Shown: one piece after another, positions 55,501 through 64,000 of the stretch
How the letters are laid out: each line of letters begins with the position of its first letter
Numbering within the stretch: the first letter of the stretch is position 1
DNA from: Aristolochia californica
Lineage: Eukaryota > Streptophyta > Magnoliopsida > Piperales > Aristolochiaceae
Reading direction: 5' to 3'
DNA length: 64,000 nt
Assembly (NCBI GenBank): GCA_029961685.1
Contig: JARWKL010000009.1
Span: 21,137,237-21,201,236 of the forward strand
Made by a program: the position numbers and the translations under genes
Notes under the pieces: generated by a model
Seen by the model: the letters and a program-made list of their open reading frames with translations, nothing else
Database searches by the model: none
What the model was told of the DNA's origin: nothing

Positions 55501-57250
55501 CTCAAAAGATTTGTTATCCACATTTGGGAAATTCCACTAGTTCAACAACCCCTATAGCTTGGAATTTTGTAGGAAACAATTTTTTCAGCACATGCTTTAA
55601 AAAATGGATATGTAAGCTTGAAACATGTTAAAGAGGGAAATGACCTATGGATCCAAACCTTTTATAGAGCACAAGAAATGCGCATTAAATTCTCAAGTGA
55701 ACGTGTGGTGGGATATTTACCCGAGTCTAACAAGCCATTATTTATCCCAATTGCAAAAAGTTGACCAAAAGATCATAGATGATTGTAAAGTGACTTATCA
55801 TGTGTAACGGGCTATATTTTTGTAAGGAATGACTTATGGATTCAGTGTCAACACTCAGTTAAAAATCCACAGCCTCCCCCTTTTCCCGACGATTGCAAAA
55901 CCTGATATATAAAAACTAAAAAGAGTTTACAATCCTTAAAAATTACCGACACTTTTTGGAATTATTTCTCTATACATTTGTGAATTTTCTTTCCATTTTA
56001 GATGTGTAGTTTTTTATTAAATAGAAATTTGTGTTTTTACTTTTCCCTTCATCTCGTTGACAAAAAAGAGATAAATAGATCACAATGAAATGAAAATTTT
56101 AGAGTTTATGTATGGAAAAAATTTTAAACAATAAAAAATGTAAGTAAAGAAAATTTATTCACACACCACAAACGAACACAAAAGTTTTATTATCCAAGTT
56201 TGGAAATTCCACTAGTTCAACAACCCAATAGCTTGGAATTTTATAATAAAGTGATTTTCCTACACATGATTTAAAAAATGGATATGCATGCTCTAAACAT
56301 GTTAAAGATGCAAATGAACTATGGATCCAAACCTTTTAAAAAGAATAACAAACTCTCATTAAATTCTCAAGTGAAAGTGCGTTGCGATACTTACCCGAGT
56401 CAAACAAGCCTTTATTTTGCCCATTTAAAAAAATCTCACCTAACGATCATAGATAATTGTAAAGTGATTTACCATGCGTAACGGGCTATATTTTTGTGAG
56501 GAATTACTTAAGGGTTGGGAGTCAACACTCAGTTAAAAACCCCCCGCATTCCCCTTTTTCACGATGATTGCGAAACCCGATATCTAAAAACTAAAAAGAG
56601 TTTACAATCCCTAAAAAATACAGACATTTTTTGGAATTATCTCTCTCTAAATTTTATCATTGTGCATCGCCATTTTAGATGTATACTTTTTTCTTTAATC
56701 AAAACTTGAGTTTTCACTTTGCCCTTCATCTCGTAGACAAAAAAGACAAAAAAAGGCAAATAGATCACAACGAAATGAAAATTTTAAAGTTGATGTCAAA
56801 AACTTCAAAGAAATAAAAAATTTAAGTAAATAAAATTTATTCACACACCATAAATGAACACAAAAGTTTTGTTATCCAATTTTTGGAAATTCAACTAGTT
56901 CAACAACCCCAATTGCTTTGGAATTTAATAAGAAAGAGTTGTTTCTACACATTCTTTAAAAAATGGAAAATCATGCTTGAAACATGTTAAAGATGCAACT
57001 GACCTATGGATCTAAACCTCTTAAAGAGAATAACAAATGCTCATTAAATTCTCAAGTGAACGTGCGGTGGGATATTTACCCGACTCAAACAAGCCCAAAA
57101 TTTTACCATTGACAAAAAGCTGACCTAATGATCATAGTTGATTGTAAAATGATTTCTCATGTGTAACGGGCTATATTTTTCTAAGGAATGACTTATGGGT
57201 TGGGAGTCAACACTTAGTTAAAAATCCAACGCCACCCCCTTTTCCCGACT
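52600..57250 (+). repeat. Left copy of a ~10-monomer higher-order block
   Basis: Uncommon variants here recur in order in 59.35-64.0 kb. Examples are GAGATAAATC (52,696 and 59,428), ATTATGCATAAC (53,101 and 59,832), TTTATCCCAATTGC (54,407 and 60,462; 55,741 and 61,816), GAAACTTGTGTTTTTAC (54,665 and 60,740; 56,024 and 62,095), TTATAATAAAGTG (56,241 and 62,998) and AATTCAACTAG (56,888 and 63,645). Offsets are 6,731, then 6,055-6,075, then 6,757, so one monomer was gained or lost between copies. Confidence 0.85.
54487..55135 (+). repeat. Monomer with several short deletions (649 bp)
   Basis: ATTACAGTCATGTGCATTG near 54,608 lacks the ACACTTTTTGG...TCTCTAC portion, and ATTCTCATGTGGTAGG near 55,012 lacks part of the AACGTGCGG segment. 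Confidence 0.78.
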
Positions 57251-58539
57251 ATTGCAAAACCTGATATATGAAAACTAAAAAGAGTTTTCAATCCCTAAAA
57301 ATTACAGACACTTTTTGGAATTAACTCTCTACAAATTTGTGCATTGGGCATTTCTATTTTAGATGTAATCTTTTTTCTTTAATCAAAACTTGAGTTTTCA
57401 CTTTTCCCTACATCTCGTAGACAAAAAACAGATAAAAGGCAAATAGATCACATTGAAAAGAAAATTTTAGCGTTTATGTATGCAAAAAATTTAAAGCAAT
57501 AACAAATGTAAGTAAATAAAATTCATTCACACACCGCAAATTATTGCAAATGTTTTTTTATCCAAGTACGGGAAATTCCACTAGTTCAACAACCCCTATA
57601 GCTTGGAATTTTATAAGAAATAGATTTTTCTACACATGCTTTAAAAAATGGATATGCATGCTTGAAATATGTTAAAGATGCAAATGACCTATGGATCCAA
57701 ACCTTTTAAAGAGAATAACAAACGCTCATTAAATTATCAAGTGAACGTGCGGTGGGTTATTTACCTGAGTCAAACAAGCCATTATTTTTCCCTTTTACAA
57801 AAACCTGACCTAACAATCATAGAGTATTGTAAAGCGATTTATCATGCGTGACAGGCTATATTTTTGTAAGGAATGACTTACGGGTTGGATGTCAACACTC
57901 AGTTAAAAATCCCCCGACTCCCCCTTTCCCCGACTATTGCAAAACCTGATCTATAAACAAAAAAGGGTTTACAATCTCTAAAAATTACTGAATAATTTTT
58001 GGAATTATCTCTCTCCACATGTGTGCATTGTGCATTTCCATTTTAGATGTATACTATTTTCTTAAACTAAAACATGAGTTTTCACTTTTCCCTTCATCTT
58101 GTAGAAAAAAAAAAGAGAAATAGATTACAATAAAATGAAAATTTTAGAGTTGATGCATGGAAAAAATTTAAAGCAATAACAAATGTAAGTAAAAAAAAAT
58201 TTTCACACACCACAAATAAACACAAAAGCTTTGTTATCCAAGTTTGGGAAATTCCACTCGTTCAACAACCCCAATAGCTTGGAATTTTATAAGAAAGAGA
58301 TTTTTAAACAGATGCTCTAAAAAATGAATATACATGCTTGAAACATGTTAACGATGCAAATGACCTATGGATCCAAACCTTTTAAAGAGAATAACAAACG
58401 CGCATTCAATTCTCAAGTGAACATGCAGTGGGATATTTAGCCGAGTCAAACAAGCCATTATTTTGCCTATTTACAAAAAGCTGACTAACGATCATAGATG
58501 ATTGTAAAGTGATTTATCATGCGTAACGGGCTATATTTT

Positions 58540-59179
58540 TGTGAGGAACGACTTACGGGTTGGGAGTCAACACTTAGTTGAAAATCCCCTGCCTCCCACT
58601 TTTCCCGACGATTGCAAAACCTGATATATAAAAAGTAAAAAGAGTTTACCATCCCTAATAATTACTAACACATTTTGGATTTTTTTCTCTCTACATGTGT
58701 GCATTGTGCATTTTTTTAGATGTATACTTTTGTCTTAAATCAAAACTTGAGTTTTCGCTTTTCCCTTCATCTCGTCAAAAAAAAAGAAATAGAAGGCAAA
58801 TAGATCACAACGAAATGAAAATTTAAGAGTTTATGTATGGAAAAAATTTAAAGCAATAACAAATGTGAGTAAAGAAATTTTATTCACACACCACAAGACA
58901 CAAAATTATCCAAGTTTGGGAAATTCCACTAGTTCAACAATTTCTACATATGCTTTAAAAAAAGGATATGTATGCTTGAAACATGTAAAAGATGCAAATG
59001 ACCTATGGATCCAAACCTTTTAAAGAGAATTACAAACGCTCATTAAAATCTCAAGTGAATGTGTGGTGGGATATTTTCCCGAGTCAAACAAGCCAATATT
59101 TTTCCCATTCACAAAAAGTTGACCAAACAATCATTGATGATTGTAAAATGATTTATCATGAGTAATGGGCTATATTTTT
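58540..59179 (+). repeat. Monomer with several short deletions (640 bp)
   Basis: Losses are seen at CACCACAAGACACAAAATTATCC (near 58,890) and at TTCAACAATTTCTACATATG (near 58,933). The latter removes the CCCCAATAGCTTGG...AGAGATT portion. Confidence 0.8.
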
Positions 59180-59349
59180 CTAAGGAACGACTTAAGGGTT
59201 GGGAGTCAACACTCAGTTAAAAATTCCCTGCCTCCCCCTTTTTCCAAAGACTTAAAAACCTGATATATAAAAACTAAAAAGAGTTTACAATCCCTAAAAA
59301 TTACAGAAACTTTTTTGAATTATCTCTCCCTACATTTGTGCATTATGCA

Positions 59350-62300
59350 TTTCCATTTTAGATGTGTACTTTTTTTTTAAATCAAAACTTGAGTTTTCAC
59401 TTTTCCCTTCATGTTGTAAACAAAAAAGAGATAAATCAATCACAACGAAATGAAAATTTTAAATTTTATGATGGAAAAAATTTAAAGAAATAAAAAATGT
59501 AAGTATAGAAAATTTATTCACACACCACTAATGAACACAAAAGTTTTGTTATCCAAGTTTGGGAAATTCCACTAGTTCAACAACCCCAATAGCTTGGAAT
59601 TTTATAAGAAAGAGGTTTTTCTGCACAGGCTTTAAAAAATGGATATGCATGCTTGAAACATGTTAAAGATGCAAATGACTTATGGATCCAAACTTTTTAA
59701 AGAGACTAACAAACGCTCATTAAATTCTGAAGTGAACGTTCGGTGGGATATTTACCTGAGTTGAACAAGCCATTATTTTGCCATTTTACAAAAAGGTGAC
59801 ATAACGATCATAGATGATTGTAAAGTGATTTATTATGCATAACAAGCTATATTTTTGTATGGAATGACTAATAAGTTGAGAGTCAACACTCAGTTAAAAA
59901 TCCCCCGCCTCCCCCTTTTCCAGACGATTGATAAACCTGATATATAAAAACTAAAAAGTGTTTACAATCCCAAAAAATTACAGAGACTTTTTGGAATTAT
60001 CTCTCTGTACATTTTTTCATTGTCCTTTTCCATTTTAGATTCATACTTTTTTTGTTGAATCAAAACTTGAGTTTTCACTTTTCCTTTTATCTCATAAACA
60101 AAAAAGAAACAAATGGCAAATACATCATAACGAAATGAAAATTTTAAAGTTTACGTATGGAAAAAATTTAAAGCAATAACAAACGTAAGTACAGAAAATT
60201 TATTGACACATCACAAATAAACACAAAAGTTTTGTTATCCAAGTTTGGGAAATTCCACTAGTTCAACAACCCCAATAGCTTGGAATTTCGTAGGAAAGAG
60301 ATTTTTCTGCAGATGTTTTAAGAAATGGATATGCATACTTGAAACATGTTAAAGATGCAAATGACCCATGGATCCAAACCTTTTAAAGAGAATAACAAAC
60401 GCTGATTAAATTCTCAATTGAACGTGCGGTGGGATATTTACCCGAGTCAAACAAACCATTATTTATCCCAATGGCAAAAAGTTGACCAAACGATCATAGA
60501 TGAATGTAAAGTGATTTATCATGTGTAAGGGGCTATATTTTTGTTAGGAATGACTTATGGGTTCCTTGTCAACATTCAGTTCAAAATCCCCCATTTTCTC
60601 GACGTTTGCAAAACTTGATATATAAAAACTAAAAAGAGTTTAAAATCCCTAAAAATTACAGACACTTTTTAGAATTATCTCTCTCTACATTTGTGCATTG
60701 TGCATTTCCATTTTAGATGTATACTTTTTTTCTTAAATAGAAACTTGTGTTTTTACTTTTCTCTTCAACTCGTAGACAAAAAGGAGATAAAAGTCAAAAG
60801 GATCACAACGAAATGAAAATTTTAGAGTTTATGTATGGAAAAATTTTAAAGCAATAACTAATGTAAGTAAAGAAAATTTATTCACACACAACAAATGAAC
60901 AAAAAAAATTTGTTATCCAAGTTTGGGAAATTCCATTAGTTCAACAACCCCAATATCTTGGAATTTTATAAGAAAGATTTTTCTACACATGTCTTAAAAA
61001 ATGGATATGCACGGTTGAAACATGTTAAAGATGCAAATGACCTATGGATCCAAACCTTTTAAAGAGGATAACAAACGCACTTAAAATTATCACGTGAACG
61101 TGCGGTCAGATAGTTACCCGAGTCAAACAAGCCATTATTTTGCCCATTTAGAAAAAGTTGACCTAACGATCCTAGTTGATTGTAAAGTGATTTATCATGC
61201 ATAATGGGCTATATTTTTGTAAGGAATGACTTATGGGTTGGGAGTCAACACTTAGTTAAAAATCCTCCACCTCCCTGTTTTCCCGACGAATGCAAAACCT
61301 GATATATAAAAACTAAATAGAGTTTACAATCCCTAAAAAATTCAATCACTTTTTGGAATTATCTCTCTCTACATTTTTTCATTGTGCATTTCCATTTTTT
61401 ATTTGTACTTTTCTTTGACTGAAAAGTTGAGTTTTCACTTTTCCCTTTACCTCGTAGACAAAAAAGAGATAAAAGGCAAATAGATCACAATGAAAGGAAA
61501 ATTTTAAAGTTTACGTATGGAAAAAATTTAAAGGAATAACAAATGTAAGTACAGAAAATTTATTCACACACAATAATGAACACAAAAGTTTTGTTATCCA
61601 AGTTTGGGAAACTAGTTCAACAACCCCAATAGCTTGGACTTTCGTAGGAAAAAGATTTTTCTGCACATGCTTGAAAAAATAGATATGCATGCTTGAAACA
61701 TGTTAAAGATGCAAATGACCTATGGATCCAAACCTTTTAATGAGAATAACAAATGCTCATTAAATTCTCAAGCGAACGTGCGGTGAGATCATTACCCGAG
61801 TCAAACAAGCCATTATTTATCCCAATTGCAAAAAGTTGACCAAACGAACATAGATGTTTGTAAAGTGATTTATCTTGTGTAATGGGCTATATTTTTGTAA
61901 GGAATGACTTATGGTTTCGGTGTCAACACTCAGTCAAAAATCCCCAGCCTCCCCCTTTTCCAGACAATTTCAAAACCTGATATATAAAAACTAAAAAGAG
62001 TTTCCAAAAAATTACAGACCCTTTTTGGAATTATCTCTCTCTACATTTGTACGTTGTGCATTTCCATTTTAGATGTATAGTTTTTTCTAAAATAGAAACT
62101 TGTGTTTTTACTTTTCCCTTCATCTCGTAGACAAAAAAGAGATAAATAGATCAAAACGAAATCAAAATTTTGGAGTTTATGTATGGAAAAAATTTAAAGC
62201 AATAACAAATGTAAGTAAAGTAAATTTATTCACACACCACTAATGAACACAAAAGTTTTGTTATCCAAGTGTGGGAAATTCCACTAGTTCAACAACCCCA

Positions 62301-64000
62301 ATGGCTTAGAATTTGATAAAAAAGAGATTTTTCTACACATGCTTTAAAAAATGGATATTCATGCTTGAAACATGTTAAAGATGCAATTGATGAATGGATC
62401 CAAACCTTTTAAATAGAATAATAAATGCTCATTAAATTCTCAAGTGAACGTGCGGTGGGATATTTACGTGAGTCAAACAAGTCATTATTTTGCTCATTTA
62501 CGAAAAGCTAACTTAACTATCATAAATGATTGTAAAGTGATTTAACTGGCATAACGGGCTATATTTTTGTAAGGAATGACTTATGGGTTGGGAGTCAACA
62601 CTCAGTTAGAAATCCCCCGCCTCCCCCTTTTCCCGACGATTACAAAACCTGATATATAAAAACTAAAAAGAGTTTACAATCCCTAAAAATTACAGACACT
62701 TTTCGGAATTAACTATCTTTACAATTGTGCATTGTGCATTTACATTTTAGATGTATACGTTTTTCTTAAATCAAAACTTGAGTTTTAACTTTTTCCTTCA
62801 TCTCGTAGACAAAAAAGATATAAAAGGAAAATAGATCACAATGAAATGAAAATTTTAGAGTTTATGTATGGAAAAAATTTAAAGCAATAAAAAATGTAAG
62901 TAAATAAAATTTATTCACACACCACAAACGAACACAAAATTTTTATTATCCAAGTTTGGGAAATTCCACTAGTTCAACAACCTAATAGATTGGAATTTTA
63001 TAATAAAGTGATGTTTCTACACATGCTTTAAAAAATGGATATGCATGCTTGAAACATGTTAAAGATTCAAATGAACTATGGATCCATACCTTTTAAAGAG
63101 AATAAAAAACGCTCATTAAATTCTCATGTGAAAGTGTGGTGCGATATTTACCCGAGTCAAACAAGCCTTTATTTTGCCCATTTACAAAAAGCTGACCTAA
63201 CGGTCATAGATGATGGTAAAGTGATTTATCATGCGTAACAAACTATATTTTTGTAAGGAATGACTTATGGGTTGGGAGTCAACACTAAGGTAAAAAAATC
63301 CCGCATCCCCCTTTTCCTGACGATTGCGAAACTTGATATATAAAAAGTAAAAAGAGTTTAGAATTCCTAAAAATTATAGACACTTTTTGGAGTTATCTCT
63401 CTCTACAGTTGTGCATTATGCATTTCCTTTTTAGATGTATACTTCTTTCTTAGATCAAAACTTGAGTTTTCACTTTTCCCTTCATCTCGTGGACAAAAAA
63501 AGGAAAAAAGGCAAATAGATCACAACAAAATGAAATTTTAGAGTTTATGTTAGCAAAAAATTCAAAGCAATAAAAAATGTAAGTAAAGAAAATTTATTCA
63601 CACACCACGAATGAACACAAAAGTTTTGTTATCCAAGTTTGGGAAATTCAACTAGTTCAACAACCCCAATAACTTTGGAATTTTATAAGAAAGAGTTTTT
63701 TCTACACATTCTTTAAAAAATGGATATGTATGCTTGAAACATGTTAAAGATGCAACTGACCTATGGATCCAAACCTTTTAAAGAGAATAAAAAACGCTCA
63801 TTAAATTCTCAAGTGAACGTGCGGTGGGATATTTACCCGAGTATAACAAGCCATTAATTTGACCATTGACAAAAAGCTGACCTAATAATCATAGATGATT
63901 GTAAAGTGATTTATCATGTGTAACGGGCTATATTTTTCTAAGCAATGACTTATGGGTTGGGAGTCAACACTCAATTAAATATCCACCGCCACCCCCTTTT
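59350..64000 (+). repeat. Right copy of the ~10-monomer higher-order block
   Basis: Partner of 52.6-57.25 kb. The match is still running where the window ends (CCACCGCCACCCCC at 63,983 against CCAACGCCACCCCC near 57,226), so the block probably continues beyond it. The extra monomer relative to the left copy lies between about 62.15 and 62.8 kb. Confidence 0.85.
62569..63251 (+). repeat. Representative full-length monomer (683 bp) with landmarks
   Basis: This unit shows the monomer plan. A C-rich block lies at 62,614-62,634. A TATATAAAAA box is at 62,653-62,662 and a CCCTAAA heptamer follows at 62,681. GTGCATT is tandemly doubled at 62,727-62,740. A splice-donor-like GTAAGTAA is at 62,896-62,903. 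A 60-codon open frame runs 63,056-63,238, with a GGATCC palindrome (BamHI site) at 63,080-63,085. I found no internal sub-repeat: the four quarters of the unit do not resemble one another by eye, so the monomer is not an obvious multimer of a shorter satellite. Its length is close to four times 171 bp. Confidence 0.9.

Larger units (their letters stand above)
1..64000 (+). repeat. Tandem satellite array, ~684-bp monomer, ~94 units
   Basis: Seen directly: one landmark (TGTAAGGAATGACTTATGGG and its variants) recurs in one orientation at about 539, 1131, 1811, 2491, 3176, 3860, 4552, 5239, 5925, 6608, 7292, 7970, 8652, 9338, 10017, 10700, 11384, then to the end at 61896, 62569, 63252 and 63937, 95 times in all. 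Most spacings are 674-692 bp. Short intervals are internal deletions; the one long interval (1,084 bp) is the TRIM insertion. Other monomer blocks keep the same order throughout. Both ends of the window lie inside a monomer. The strand is an arbitrary choice of phase. No satellite family name is assigned because I do not recognise the monomer. Large head-to-tail arrays like this are typical of plant constitutive heterochromatin; the chromosomal location is inference. No stretch outside the TRIM lacks the monomer. Confidence 0.98.

Noticed and set aside
62625..62650. CENP-B-box-like motif on the minus strand across the GACGATTGCAAAA segment
   Set aside because: In the consensus it fits about 7 of 9 required positions but misses two key ones, and plants have no established CENP-B box dependence.
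62681..62687. CCCTAAA as a plant telomere repeat or telo-box
   Set aside because: It is a single heptamer per monomer without tandem copies, and the context AATCCCTAAAA deviates from the AAACCCTAA telo-box. A 7-mer is easily met by chance.
63080..63110. ATGCAAAT-type octamer, AACGG (MYB or MSA core) and short palindromes as regulatory sites
   Set aside because: They recur only because the monomer recurs; they are too short to support function and no spacing or conservation contrast is visible by eye.
1266..63238. About 45 short open reading frames (60-102 codons) on both strands as genes
   Set aside because: They are the same few frames of one repeated monomer, have no recognisable domains, vary freely among copies and are broken in most units.
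1..64000. CRISPR array or bacterial repeat locus
   Set aside because: The repeats are ~684-bp contiguous units without unique spacers, and the insertion is a eukaryotic LTR-type element.
1..64000. Division of the monomer into four related ~171-bp subunits
   Set aside because: The length fits 4 x 171, but the quarters share no recognisable sequence, so a tetrameric origin is not supported.

Overview
The whole window is one uninterrupted head-to-tail satellite DNA array with a long monomer of about 684 bp. I see no protein-coding gene, rRNA or tRNA gene, or CRISPR array. Reading one fixed landmark (the TGTAAGGAATGACTTATGGG block) from left to right gives 95 occurrences, about 94 monomer intervals, all in the same orientation. 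Most intervals are 674-692 bp, with a mode of 683-687. The array runs off both ends, so it is longer than 64 kb. The monomer is A+T-rich (about 70% by eye), with one C-rich block and a few CpG positions that vary mainly by C-to-T or G-to-A change.

The only foreign DNA is a 385-bp element at 36,045-36,429. It has 82-bp terminal direct repeats with TG...CA ends, a perfect 5-bp target-site duplication (TATGC), and on the minus strand a TGGTATCAG primer-binding site next to the 5' LTR. This is a textbook TRIM, a non-autonomous miniature LTR retrotransposon. With the long A+T-rich monomer and the CpG decay it points to nuclear heterochromatin of a flowering plant, most likely pericentromeric, subtelomeric or knob-like. 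The species and chromosomal position cannot be read from the sequence. TRIMs are also known in some animals, so plant origin is likely rather than certain.

Layout: 1-539 partial monomer; 539-36,040 array with a trimeric duplication (4.84-5.99 kb and 6.90-8.04 kb), a 166-bp near-identical patch shared by 8.1 and 20.1 kb, and several internally deleted monomers; 36,045-36,429 TRIM; 36.5-47.3 kb a local subfamily with a 2-bp insertion, overlapping two alternating monomer types (X and Y); 47.4-52.5 kb ordinary monomers plus one severely truncated unit (254 bp at 50.16 kb); 52.6-57.25 kb and 59.4-64.0 kb two related blocks displaced by 9-10 monomers (6.06-6.77 kb), a higher-order repeat.

Open reading frames of 60-100 codons recur because the monomer recurs. 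About a quarter of monomers keep the most frequent one intact and the rest have stops or frameshifts, so I annotate none as a gene. The interest of the window lies in the array's evolution: higher-order structure, local subfamilies, microhomology deletions, conversion-like patches, methylation-type decay, and a promoter-like and quadruplex-prone segment repeated about 90 times.
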